In this document: positions 7,213 to 15,781 of the stretch, piece by piece
How the letters are laid out: every line of letters begins with the position of its first letter
Numbering within the stretch: the stretch's first letter is position 1
From: Spirosoma profusum
GTDB lineage: Bacteria; Bacteroidota; Bacteroidia; Cytophagales; Spirosomataceae
NCBI RefSeq assembly: GCF_014699005.1
Contig: NZ_JACWZY010000001.1
Coordinates: 124,001-188,000, forward strand
Direction: 5' to 3'
DNA length: 64,000 bases
Made by a program: the position numbers and the translations under genes
The notes under the pieces: generated by a model
The model's input: only the letters and a program-made list of their open reading frames with translations
What the model was told of the DNA's origin: nothing
Database searches by the model: none

Positions 7213-10209
7213 TTACTCCAGAAGCGCCATGATGTCTTCCTTCGTGAGCGACTTCATGAAGTTTTCTTCCGTAGTAATGAGGCTACCGGCGAGTTGCTGT
7301 TTGGCCCGCTGAAGCGATAGGATTTTCTCTTCTACCGTATTTTTGGCGATGAATTTGTACGTAAAGACCGTCTTCTGCTGACCGATACGGTGCGCCCTGT
7401 CAACAGCCTGCGCTTCGATGGCCGGATTCCACCACGGGTCGAGAATGAATACGTAGTCGGCGGCAGTGAGATTGTGACCAAGTCCCCCAGCTTTAAGCGA
7501 AATCAGAAACAGTTTTACTGAATCGTCGGTCTGGAAAAGCGCTACCTGACTCTGGCGGTCGGTGGTGGCCCCGTCGAGGTAGGCGTATCTAATTTTCTGC
7601 TCTTTCAGGTATTGCTGTACTACGTTCAGGTGCTTAATAAACTGACTGAAAACGAGTACTTTGTGGTGATCTCTCATGGCACTTTCCAGCCGCATCAGTA
7701 CGTCGTCCAATTTTCCCGAGTCGCCTTCGTAGTCGGCATCGACCATGCGCGGGTGGTTGGCAATTTGCCGGAGTTTGGTAAGGCCCTGCAACACCACCAT
7801 CTGCGATTTGGCCATCCCTTCTTCCTCGATGTGTTCCAGAATCAGGTTGCGGTAATACGATTTGGCTTCTTCGTACTGCTTTTCCTGATCGGGCGTCATC
7901 TCGCAATAAAGAACACTTTCTACTTTTTCGGGCAAATCGGTGGCCACCTGCGATTTGTTACGTCGGAGCATGAACGGCTTAATCAGACTGTAAAGTCGGG
8001 ACGTTTTGGCGTCGTCGTGCCGCTTTTCGATAGGAATCTGGTACTCATTTCTGAAAAACGATTGTGTTCCCAGCAAACCCGGATTGATAAACGAGAGTTG
8101 TGACCACAGATCCATAGTACTGTTTTCCAGTGGAGTACCTGTCAGAATGAGCCGGTGCGCTGTGTTTAATTGCACCACCGCTTTGGTGATGTGCGACGAT
8201 GGATTTTTAATCGCCTGTGATTCGTCGAGAATGACGTAGTTGAACCGATAATCACTCAGCAAATCAATATCGATACGTACGATTCCGTATGACGTCAGAA
8301 TCAAGTCGTAATTGTCAAACTGGGCCGTGTTTTTGTCGCGATAGGTACCGGTGTACACCATCACACGCAGGTCGGGTGTGAACTTTCGGGCTTCGAGTTC
8401 CCAGTTGTAAAGCAGCGACGTCGGCATAACCAGCAAACTCGGGGACGTAGCACCAGCTTCTTTCTGGCCTTGCAGCATCGCCAGCGTCATCACGGTTTTG
8501 CCCAAACCCATATCGTCGGCCAGACAGCCTCCGAAATTATACTGACGGAGAAAGTTCATCCAGTCGTAACCTGCTTTCTGATAGGGACGTAACGTACCGT
8601 TGAAGTGAACCGGTACTTGGAAGGATTCAATGGTGTCGAAATCGCGGAGCCGCTCCAGTTTGCGACTAATGGTTGTGGTAGCGAGGTTGTTACGTTCAAG
8701 TTCCTGTACGAGTGCGATATGGTGCTTTTGCAGCATCAGCCGTTCGTCGATATCATCGTCCAGGCGTTCCAGAAACCCGAAAAGTTCGGAATAACGCGTA
8801 AACCAGGCTTCGGGGATGACCGCAATTTCGCCGTTGGGCAGTTTGAATTCACGCTTTTTGTTCAGAATCAGATTGCGCAGCTTCAGAAACGGAATCTCGA
8901 ACTCGCCGAAGCGAACGTTGGCGTAAATATCGAACCAGTCGCGCCCCTCCTGAATTGATACGCTGATGCTCGAATAACCTAAGAAATACCGCTTGCCATC
9001 CTGAATCGCCTGCCGGACCAGAAAGCCCGATTCTTCAAGTTGCTGCCCCCGCTCGGAGAGCCAGGTAAATGCTTCAGCTTTGGAAAGCGCCAGCCGACCA
9101 TGATTCATTTCCAGGCCCGTATCGCGCAGAAAACCAAGCTTTTGCTTTTCCAGTCGCTGGTCCCGACGGATTTTGTGGAAGATGTATTCGTCGTTTTTCT
9201 TCTCCAGACTGACGTTGGACGATGGACCGAAATTATCGAAGCGGAAGTTGAAATCGCCGTACTGAAACGACAGGTCGAAAACGATACGTTGCCCGGCTTC
9301 ATCGTCATCATCAATCGTTCCAACGCTAGTCGACCCATTCTGAAACAACGGTGCCGATACAGCCCGGCTCGATTGAACCATTTCCGAAATAGTCAATACA
9401 GGTACGGGCGGCAGCACTTCCGAGCGAATTTCAAATCCTTTCGGAAACACATCGTAGGAGGCAACGAGCTGAGTAACAAAGCGTTCGTAATATTGCTGCT
9501 CGATGTTTCGGGGAATCACGATGTGATTTTTAGCGAAAAATGGACGTAGTTTTTTTCCGTCTACATTCTTGCTGAAGTGATAGAGTTTATTGCCGACCAT
9601 CATGTAGGCCGGTTCATCACAAATCATCAACGCGTCTTTAAACTGAAAATCAACTCGTTCGGTCTCCACTACGTCGCGCCCATCAGCCGAACGTATCGGG
9701 TACCGGATAATAGGGAAATAATGCGTTGAGTCCGGATTTCGGACAAAGTGAAAATGTACCCGTGCGGGTTCGGGCATCCATTTGATACGTTCCCAGGCCG
9801 GGTTGCCGTCGTTGCCCATGATGTAGAAAGGCTTATCGGGCAGGAGCGCCATGATCTGTGCTTTTATAGTTTCCAGGTAACCACAAATAGCTTCCTGCAA
9901 CAGCTTGTCGCCTTTCTGCGGGTCATAAATTTTCAGGAAAAAATCGACGGCAGGTAGTTTGCGCGTATTGAATTTCTTGACGATGGTATCCTGCTGAATG
10001 CTGTCGATAAGCTTGACCAGTTCAAAGTCTCTTTCGTCGAGTTCCTGGGCAAATTCGCCGACGTTCTGCGTCGACAGCGTCTGGTTTTGCAAGGTCAGTT
10101 CTCCCCGCGCATTTAGCTGAATAACAAACGCTTCGATTAAATAACCCAGAAACTCATGGTCGAGTAGCGAGTAGACAATTTGAAACGGTTGCGCGGGCGA
10201 TACTTTCAT
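7213..10209 (-). CDS. SNF2-family DNA helicase/translocase
   Basis: A 998-aa protein of the bacterial SNF2 group. The N-terminal 500 or so residues correspond to the SNF2-associated region. The ATPase core begins near residue 545: LADDMGLGKT holds the Walker A Lys571, DESQ near 662 replaces DEAH, and LTGTPLENS is motif III. Helicase C follows with KVLVFSQF, FLISLKAGGLGHNLTAADYV and DRAHRIGQ. These proteins use ATP to translocate on double-stranded DNA and remodel protein-DNA complexes; the exact role of the bacterial family is not settled. A perfect TATATTTG element lies 170 bp upstream. It is transcribed alone and nothing is truncated. Confidence 0.93.
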   Translation of the reverse strand: MKVSPAQPFQIVYSLLDHEFLGYLIEAFVIQLNARGELTLQNQTLSTQNVGEFAQELDERDFELVKLIDSIQQDTIVKKFNTRKLPAVDFFLKIYDPQKGDKLLQEAICGYLETIKAQIMALLPDKPFYIMGNDGNPAWERIKWMPEPARVHFHFVRNPDSTHYFPIIRYPIRSADGRDVVETERVDFQFKDALMICDEPAYMMVGNKLYHFSKNVDGKKLRPFFAKNHIVIPRNIEQQYYERFVTQLVASYDVFPKGFEIRSEVLPPVPVLTISEMVQSSRAVSAPLFQNGSTSVGTIDDDDEAGQRIVFDLSFQYGDFNFRFDNFGPSSNVSLEKKNDEYIFHKIRRDQRLEKQKLGFLRDTGLEMNHGRLALSKAEAFTWLSERGQQLEESGFLVRQAIQDGKRYFLGYSSISVSIQEGRDWFDIYANVRFGEFEIPFLKLRNLILNKKREFKLPNGEIAVIPEAWFTRYSELFGFLERLDDDIDERLMLQKHHIALVQELERNNLATTTISRKLERLRDFDTIESFQVPVHFNGTLRPYQKAGYDWMNFLRQYNFGGCLADDMGLGKTVMTLAMLQGQKEAGATSPSLLVMPTSLLYNWELEARKFTPDLRVMVYTGTYRDKNTAQFDNYDLILTSYGIVRIDIDLLSDYRFNYVILDESQAIKNPSSHITKAVVQLNTAHRLILTGTPLENSTMDLWSQLSFINPGLLGTQSFFRNEYQIPIEKRHDDAKTSRLYSLIKPFMLRRNKSQVATDLPEKVESVLYCEMTPDQEKQYEEAKSYYRNLILEHIEEEGMAKSQMVVLQGLTKLRQIANHPRMVDADYEGDSGKLDDVLMRLESAMRDHHKVLVFSQFIKHLNVVQQYLKEQKIRYAYLDGATTDRQSQVALFQTDDSVKLFLISLKAGGLGHNLTAADYVFILDPWWNPAIEAQAVDRAHRIGQQKTVFTYKFIAKNTVEEKILSLQRAKQQLAGSLITTEENFMKSLTKEDIMALLE

Positions 10210-10379
10210 GGTAATACGTCACACAGAACCGACTCCGGCAGGAGCGGGACTGAGGCTAATGTGAGGTGAACAACTGGTATAGAACTGTGGCTGGACACGG
10301 GTGTTGATAAACTATAAAAAATGGTCATAAATAACTCAGATTGAGTCAATTATGGCTTATTTACAGTTTTCAACGGTTT

Positions 10380-10387
10380 CAAATATA
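10380..10387 (-). promoter_or_regulatory. -7 promoter element (TATATTTG) for the SNF2 gene
   Basis: The minus strand reads TATATTTG, a full match to TAnnTTTG. It is about 170 bp upstream of the SNF2 helicase start in an AT-rich 284-bp gap that holds no visible gene. TTTTG runs lie upstream at less than ideal spacing, so the assignment is tentative. Confidence 0.45.
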
Positions 10388-10493
10388 CGAATCAAAACAA
10401 AATGTGCAAGGAAGATTTTAACAAAATATATAACCAATTTTTGTCACTAGCCTAAACATTATTTAACGGTAAATTCGGTTCTTCCAACAGCTT

Positions 10494-11342
10494 TCATTTC
10501 TTCTCATAAACCAAGCCCACCGTAAATCGAAAATCATCGTTCTGACGACCCGGCACAACCAGACTTTCGTAAGCATTAGCCACTGTCGAGCGTAGGCTAA
10601 TGACCTCCGTTAGTTTCACCTGAACACTCAGACTGGCGTTCCAGCGGACATTATACGTACCGAGAGCGGGCTGGTAGAAAGCGGTATGGGTAATCGTCCA
10701 GCGGTCTTTGTCGAACTTGTATTCGCCGAAGAGACGTACTGAATTACGAAAAATATAAATGTCGTTCAGTTCAAAAAAATCGGTGTTTTCATGGAGAATA
10801 ACATTCGTGAGCGAGATATAGGCTCGTTGCCGATTCAAGAGCTTGTATCCGATACCAGCGGCCGCAGTCAATCGGCGCGCGATCTGACGGAGGTTACTAC
10901 GTTCGTATGATCCGAAAGCCAGATAGTACAACCGTTTTTCGTGGCGGAACGTAGTTCGCAGATCGCCAAACCATTCGCGTTCGGCCAGAAGTTCGTTTTG
11001 TTTGCCATACACAAAAGAAGGGCTGGTCGATAGTTTGAAATAATGACTTAATTGAAAATCAACTGCCCCCGTGAGTTGTAACAAGGTGCGGCTGACGTTT
11101 CCCGACGTAACAGTACCATCGGCTGTAAACTTGTAGCGATAGTCAACTTTGGTCGAATCAGCCATATCGTCTTCATCTTCGCCTTTATCGGCCGAACTAA
11201 TGCTACTCGAATCGGCACTAGTCTTCGTACTGTCGGACTTGGAAGGACGTAGCGGATCGGGTTGTTCAACAATCTGGGCAACCGCTACGTATCGGGCCTC
11301 AAACAGGCCAAAAAATAGCAGTAAGAAGCGGATATTTTTCAT
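10494..11342 (-). CDS. DUF481 outer membrane beta-barrel protein
   Basis: A 282-aa protein starting with a signal peptide (MKNIRFLLLFFGLFEARYVAVAQ). A Ser/Asp/Lys-rich linker (about residues 25-65) precedes a series of amphipathic beta strands ending in VGLVYEKK, the aromatic-rich finish of an outer membrane barrel. The strand pattern (YRYKFTADGTVTSGNVSRTL, WFGDLRTTFRHEKRLYYLAFGSYERSN) fits DUF481 (YdiY-like) proteins. Their function is undefined; some are induced by acid or salt. The start at 11342 was preferred to an upstream ATG because it gives a clean signal peptide. The gene is divergent from the oxidoreductase, with about 100 bp between. Confidence 0.78.
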   Translation of the reverse strand: MKNIRFLLLFFGLFEARYVAVAQIVEQPDPLRPSKSDSTKTSADSSSISSADKGEDEDDMADSTKVDYRYKFTADGTVTSGNVSRTLLQLTGAVDFQLSHYFKLSTSPSFVYGKQNELLAEREWFGDLRTTFRHEKRLYYLAFGSYERSNLRQIARRLTAAAGIGYKLLNRQRAYISLTNVILHENTDFFELNDIYIFRNSVRLFGEYKFDKDRWTITHTAFYQPALGTYNVRWNASLSVQVKLTEVISLRSTVANAYESLVVPGRQNDDFRFTVGLVYEKK

Positions 11343-11444
11343 GAAATGCTGAGTAGTGAACCCGCAACTTAGAAAAAACGATACATTTGACCGCAGTTTA
11401 AAGCCGCAAATTATTCTGTGCATCCTTAATCACACTGTTTTCTT

Positions 11445-12416
11445 ATGACTCGTTGGGGAGTACTGGGGCCGGGACGTATCGCCCATAAATTTGTGCAGGA
11501 TTTATTAACTCTGCCTGATAACCAACTTTATGCAGTGGCTTCGTCAGATAAGCAACGTGCCGACGAATTTGCGCAACAATACGGTGCACCGAACGCTTTC
11601 GGTACGTATGAAGACCTGCTGACCCTTCCGGATCTGGACGTAGTATACGTAGCAACGCCCCACGTCAAGCACCATGAACACGTATTGATGCTACTCAATG
11701 GTGGCGTAAACGTACTGGGCGAAAAACCCTTTGCCATGAACAGCCAGCAGGTTCGGGAAATGGTCGAAACGGCGCGATCTAAGTCCGTTTTTCTGATGGA
11801 AGCGCTCTGGAGTCGGTTCATGCCGAGCATTTTGCACGCTAAAGAATTGGTTGAGTCGGGAAGTATCGGCAAGCTTGTATCAGTGAAGGCTGATTTTGGT
11901 TTTAAGGCCCCGTTTTTACCTGAAAAGCGGCTTTTTAATAAAGAATTGGGCGGTGGCTCATTGCTCGATATTGGTATTTATCCACTTTTTCTGTCTTATC
12001 TAATTCTGGGTAAACCGGCTACGATCAAAGCATCCGCTAATTTCGGGAGCACCGGCGTTGATGAGCAGTGCGGTATGGTGTTAACGTACCCAAACGGCCA
12101 ATTGGCTTTGCTCGACAGTACGTTGCTGGCTGCTACTGATTGTGTTGGTTTGATTCAGGGCGAATCGGGGCAGATTCGAATTCATAACCGATTCCACGAA
12201 AGCAAAAGCGTTACGTTGCATCGCGAAGGTGAAGAGCCTGTTACTACGTCGTTCGACCGTACTACGTTCGGTTATGATTACGAAATTCAGCATGTAGCAC
12301 AATGCCTTGCCGAAGGACGTACCGAAAGCCCGCTCTGGTCGCTCGATGACAGCCTGAACCTGATGGAGTTGCTCGACGCCGTCCGGGCCGAAGCAGGAAT
12401 TGTTTATGCGCAATAG
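11445..12416 (+). CDS. Gfo/Idh/MocA family NAD(P)-dependent oxidoreductase
   Basis: A 323-aa protein with the N-terminal Rossmann motif WGVLGPGRIAHKF (about residues 4-16) and the family hallmark GEKPFA near residue 93. A C-terminal substrate domain contains GGGSLLDIGIYPL. The overall pattern is closest to the dihydrodiol/D-xylose dehydrogenase branch, which oxidises trans-dihydrodiols or sugars with NADP. The exact substrate cannot be read from sequence. It is monocistronic in appearance. Its DNA contains 12 ACGTA/TACGT words in 972 bp, an unusually high density discussed in the findings. Confidence 0.88.
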   Translation: MTRWGVLGPGRIAHKFVQDLLTLPDNQLYAVASSDKQRADEFAQQYGAPNAFGTYEDLLTLPDLDVVYVATPHVKHHEHVLMLLNGGVNVLGEKPFAMNSQQVREMVETARSKSVFLMEALWSRFMPSILHAKELVESGSIGKLVSVKADFGFKAPFLPEKRLFNKELGGGSLLDIGIYPLFLSYLILGKPATIKASANFGSTGVDEQCGMVLTYPNGQLALLDSTLLAATDCVGLIQGESGQIRIHNRFHESKSVTLHREGEEPVTTSFDRTTFGYDYEIQHVAQCLAEGRTESPLWSLDDSLNLMELLDAVRAEAGIVYAQ

Positions 12417-12461
12417 GTTTTTTGTATCGAAGTTTCATAAATAGTTCACCTTGTGCAAGAT

Positions 12462-13001
12462 ATGAAACCAGATGGAGTGCTTATAGGTACTTTTTGGCTA
12501 TGGATGAGTTTCTTAGCCATACTAGAAAGCTGTATTGGTTTACTTGATCCAGATGACCATAACAGGGGAATAATTAGTGCCAGTTACCCTCAATTAACCA
12601 ATGCGGCTGATAAATGGAATTGTTATGAACCTGCGCTTTTTTCTGTCAATCTCAAGGCTGGACGAAATAATATAGTTATTGATAACGACAGTAGTTTTCG
12701 GGCTTATTTCGACTATAAAAATTATTATGATTCAACCCGTTTTGACCGGAATTTTTCCTGCCTGAATTACCAACTCGAACCAGTTAATTTCTCAAAATAC
12801 TCCTTACTTGGTAATTATGCGGCTGGTGGATGCGATGTAGCTTTCACCAGAACTGTTGAACGGGATGACATGGCAAAAAAATATATTTATACAGTCAAGG
12901 TTCGTGAAGCTGGTGCCTGTAAAAAGCTGGAATACAGTATGAATTGGGTGCTCGTGCCCAAGTTGCCAATGGGTTATACAGTAGAGTTCCTGATAAAATA
13001 G
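12462..13001 (+). CDS. Hypothetical protein, unrecognised
   Basis: A 179-aa protein from the ATG at 12462; a GTG at 12453 could add three residues. The first 30 residues are hydrophobic (GVLIGTFWLWMSFLAILES), so a membrane anchor or signal is likely. The rest is rich in Asn, Tyr and Asp with four Cys (NCYEP, SCLNY, GGCDV, GACKK), suggesting an extracytoplasmic disulfide-containing domain. No family is recognised. The DNA is more AT-rich than its neighbours and contains no ACGTA or TACGT word at all, unlike the genes on both sides. This may mark recent acquisition. It is real on length and codon grounds, but this is not certain. Confidence 0.55.
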   Translation: MKPDGVLIGTFWLWMSFLAILESCIGLLDPDDHNRGIISASYPQLTNAADKWNCYEPALFSVNLKAGRNNIVIDNDSSFRAYFDYKNYYDSTRFDRNFSCLNYQLEPVNFSKYSLLGNYAAGGCDVAFTRTVERDDMAKKYIYTVKVREAGACKKLEYSMNWVLVPKLPMGYTVEFLIK

Positions 13002-13014
13002 GCAGAGCTTTGTG

Positions 13015-13022
13015 TACCTTTG
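13015..13022 (+). promoter_or_regulatory. -7 promoter element (TACCTTTG) abutting purM
   Basis: TACCTTTG matches TAnnTTTG fully and ends 4 bp before the purM ATG. If used, transcription would start at or next to the start codon, giving a nearly leaderless mRNA. A -33 TTTG at the usual spacing is not evident. Confidence 0.5.
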
Positions 13023-13026
13023 CCCC

Positions 13027-14202
13027 ATGACTGATCGCTATGCGCAGCGCGGGGTTTCCGCCAGTAAAGAAGACGTTCACAACGCCATTGCCCAACTCGA
13101 CAAAGGGCTTTTCCCGAAAGCATTCTGCAAAATTGTGCCCGATACGTTAGCAGGCGACCCGGATTTCTGTACCATCATGCACGCCGATGGTGCCGGAACA
13201 AAATCATCACTGGCGTACCTCTATTGGCGCGAAACGGGCGATTTGAGCGTCTGGCGCGGCATTGCACAGGATGCGGTCGTGATGAATACCGACGATCTGA
13301 TTTGTGTGGGAGCCACCGGGCCAATGCTGCTCTCATCGACCATCGGACGTAACAAAAACCTGATTCCGGGCGAAGTGATTGCCGAAATTATCAACGGCAC
13401 GGAAGAAGTGCTGCAGATGCTACGTGATCACGGCATCGACATTTACAGTACAGGTGGCGAAACCGCCGACGTGGGTGATTTGGTCAGGACGATTATTGTT
13501 GATAGTACCGTTATTGCCCGGATGCGACGTAGTGAAGTGATCAGTAACGACCGCATCCAACCGGGCGACGTCATTGTGGGGCTGGCTTCGTATGGGCAGG
13601 CTTCGTACGAAACGGCTTACAATGGTGGTATGGGCAGCAACGGCCTAACATCGGCCCGCCACGACGTACTGGCGAATTATCTGGCCGATACGTATCCAGA
13701 AAGTTTTGATCCGTCGGTTGATAGTGCGTTGATTTACAGTGGGTCTAAAAAACTGACCGACATTATCTTGTCTGTCCCAGAGCCTGACGGTACTAATGTT
13801 GGCCAGCTCATCCTTTCGCCAACGCGAACCTACGCACCCGTAGCGAAAGTGCTGCTTAATGAACTTCGCACGCACATTCATGGCATGGTACATTGCTCGG
13901 GCGGGGCGCAGACGAAAGTGTTGCATTTTGTTGATAATCTGCATATTATAAAAGATAGCCCGCTTCCGATACCACCTCTGTTTCGACTTATCCAAAAAGA
14001 AAGCAACACCGACTGGCAGGAAATGTACAAAGTGTTCAATATGGGTCATCGGCTGGAAATTTATTTGCCTGAAGACGTAGCGCAGCAGGTTATCGACGTA
14101 GCGCACTCCTTTGGCATTGATGCTCAGATAATTGGTCGGGTCGAAGCGCATACGGGTAAGCAAGTTACTATTCAGAGCGAAGTAGGTACTTTTATCTATT
14201 GA
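13027..14202 (+). CDS. purM: Phosphoribosylformylglycinamidine cyclo-ligase (AIR synthase)
   Basis: This enzyme closes the imidazole ring in purine synthesis (FGAM + ATP to AIR). The 391-aa protein begins MTDRYAQRGVSASKEDVHNA, the usual start of Bacteroidota PurM, which is longer than the enterobacterial enzyme. Visible motifs are the N-terminal MHADGAGTKSSLAYLYW, the DAVVMNTDDLICVGATGP metal/ATP region, STGGETADVGDLV, the PGDVIVGLASYGQASYE segment and the C-terminal MVHCSGGAQTKVL. The start was placed at 13027 because the five upstream codons overlap the promoter element. No other pur gene is adjacent, so the pathway is scattered. Confidence 0.92.
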   Translation: MTDRYAQRGVSASKEDVHNAIAQLDKGLFPKAFCKIVPDTLAGDPDFCTIMHADGAGTKSSLAYLYWRETGDLSVWRGIAQDAVVMNTDDLICVGATGPMLLSSTIGRNKNLIPGEVIAEIINGTEEVLQMLRDHGIDIYSTGGETADVGDLVRTIIVDSTVIARMRRSEVISNDRIQPGDVIVGLASYGQASYETAYNGGMGSNGLTSARHDVLANYLADTYPESFDPSVDSALIYSGSKKLTDIILSVPEPDGTNVGQLILSPTRTYAPVAKVLLNELRTHIHGMVHCSGGAQTKVLHFVDNLHIIKDSPLPIPPLFRLIQKESNTDWQEMYKVFNMGHRLEIYLPEDVAQQVIDVAHSFGIDAQIIGRVEAHTGKQVTIQSEVGTFIY

Positions 14203-14223
14203 GTTACTTTCTGCCCATATTTC

Positions 14224-14252
14224 TGTCGTAAGGGTTCACTACCCTTACGACA
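14224..14252. repeat. Perfect 12-bp hairpin just upstream of a start codon
   Basis: TGTCGTAAGGGT (14224-14235) pairs exactly with ACCCTTACGACA (14241-14252) around a 5-nt loop. It lies 21 bp after purM and ends 7 bp before the ATG of the next gene. It lacks a T-run, so it may terminate purM poorly and instead affect translation of the downstream gene. Confidence 0.7.
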
Positions 14253-14259
14253 CGATTTT

Positions 14260-15540
14260 ATGAGGAACGTTTATACTGTTGGTGCATTACTCCTGCTAGG
14301 ATTCATCTCAAAAACTTCGGGACAAACCGTCTACTTCGACCAGAATTTTTCGGCGGGTGGTTCACCGGCTTCGTACGTAAGTGCGACGCCTAACAACGGC
14401 CAGGTCAATGGAATAGCGGGCTTGAGTGCTACGATTATAAATAATGCCGTTCAGTTTTCGAGACCTACCAACAGTGGAACGGGATATATAACGCGCACGT
14501 CTGATTTTTCGGGGCCACCGACTTCCCTGCACGTTCAGTTTAGTTTTGAAGCTATCTCAAACGACGTATCGGTAACAGGTACAAATGCTGCCATTTTTTA
14601 CGTAGGGAGTGGATTTCCTACCGGTCCATCTAATCCGAGTAATGCCGAAACCTACGCCCGATTTGCCATTGCGTTATCATCGGCAGGTTCGGGTCAATTT
14701 CAGGTACGTACCGTACCGAGTGGGGGAGGAGGTACGACGAGCGGTTCTTTCTCTGGCCGCCAGACCCTTACGTTTGCTATGAATAATTCAGGCGCAACGC
14801 TCACGTACGTATCGCCAACCGGTTTGATGGAAAGCCTGCCAAATGATACGTATGATCTCTGGATTGGCGGAATGAAGTTTGCTGAAGATCAAGCCGTTTT
14901 ATCGCCCGGCCAGACCATCAGTAATTTCAAATTCAGGTTGAACGACGGTGTGGGCGTTATGCAGATTGGCAACATCCTCATGCGCGACATTAGTGGCGTG
15001 CTTCCCGTTACGTTGCTGGCATTCAGCGCCAAGCCTGAAGGCGACCGTGTTCAACTGGCGTGGTCCACTACGTCGGAACGTAACGCCAATCATTTTGTCG
15101 TCGAACGTAGCAGGGACCTGAAAGAGTATGTACTGGTTGGTGAAGTTCCTGCCGAAGGCACGACCGATCAGCGGCAATACTATGGCTTAACCGACTTTAA
15201 CCCTGAACCCGGTGCCAATTACTATCGACTCAAACAAATCGACCTTGATGGCACGGTCCACGTTTTTAAAACGGTATCGGCTATTACCCAAACCAACGAA
15301 CCCGTTATATCAGTTTTCCCGAATCCAGCTAATGCAGACCGTATTCACATTCGACTATGGAATGCCGATGATGCAGAAATTTATTTGTTAACACCCGTCG
15401 GCCAACTTGTAAATGGTCATTTGGAACATCAGTCGGGCGAAGCCGATTGGGTGCCTGACCAACCGTTATTGCCAGGGCTTTATTTACTAGAGATTCGCAT
15501 GAACGGTCAACGGAGAACGACGAAGGTGCTGGTACGATAA
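14260..15540 (+). CDS. Secreted protein with T9SS type A sorting domain
   Basis: A 426-aa exported protein. Residues 1-21 are a signal peptide (MRNVYTVGALLLLGFISKTS). Residues 22-245 form a beta-rich, Gly/Ser-rich region resembling a lectin or jelly-roll fold without catalytic motifs I can name. From about residue 247 (LPVTLLAFSAK) comes the common Cytophagales linker domain with FVVERSRD and YYRLKQID. The last 80 residues carry the T9SS type A signature (VFPNPA, GLYLLEI, TTKVLVR). It should be carried across the outer membrane by the type IX system and released or anchored. The function of the N-terminal module is unknown. Confidence 0.85.
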   Translation: MRNVYTVGALLLLGFISKTSGQTVYFDQNFSAGGSPASYVSATPNNGQVNGIAGLSATIINNAVQFSRPTNSGTGYITRTSDFSGPPTSLHVQFSFEAISNDVSVTGTNAAIFYVGSGFPTGPSNPSNAETYARFAIALSSAGSGQFQVRTVPSGGGGTTSGSFSGRQTLTFAMNNSGATLTYVSPTGLMESLPNDTYDLWIGGMKFAEDQAVLSPGQTISNFKFRLNDGVGVMQIGNILMRDISGVLPVTLLAFSAKPEGDRVQLAWSTTSERNANHFVVERSRDLKEYVLVGEVPAEGTTDQRQYYGLTDFNPEPGANYYRLKQIDLDGTVHVFKTVSAITQTNEPVISVFPNPANADRIHIRLWNADDAEIYLLTPVGQLVNGHLEHQSGEADWVPDQPLLPGLYLLEIRMNGQRRTTKVLVR

Positions 15541-15587
15541 CGTGCATAAGGACTTAGTTAGGGATTTAACCGATTGTTTTACAGTGT

Positions 15588-15695
15588 ATTGCTGACGCTT
15601 AGGGCTTCGACAGGCTCAGCCTGACAAGTAAGCTTGAGTCAACACTTTAAGTGACCTGTCAGGCTGAGCCTGTCGAAGTCCTAAGCGTCAGCAAT
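15588..15695. repeat. Long inverted repeat, family A copy 2
   Basis: Arms 15588-15626 and 15657-15695 (39 nt) pair with one G-T mismatch around a 30-nt loop. The sequence is nearly the same as 2328-2436, including parts of the loop. It sits between the convergent T9SS protein and RND permease genes; the remaining 100 bp or so of the gap show nothing else. Confidence 0.9.
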
Positions 15696-15781
15696 GCGTT
15701 GAATAAGCCATTAGTCACATTACGTTGTTATTCTTTAGTTGGTTTGGCGAGTTAGTCGCAAAACCAGTTACAGGGATGTTA

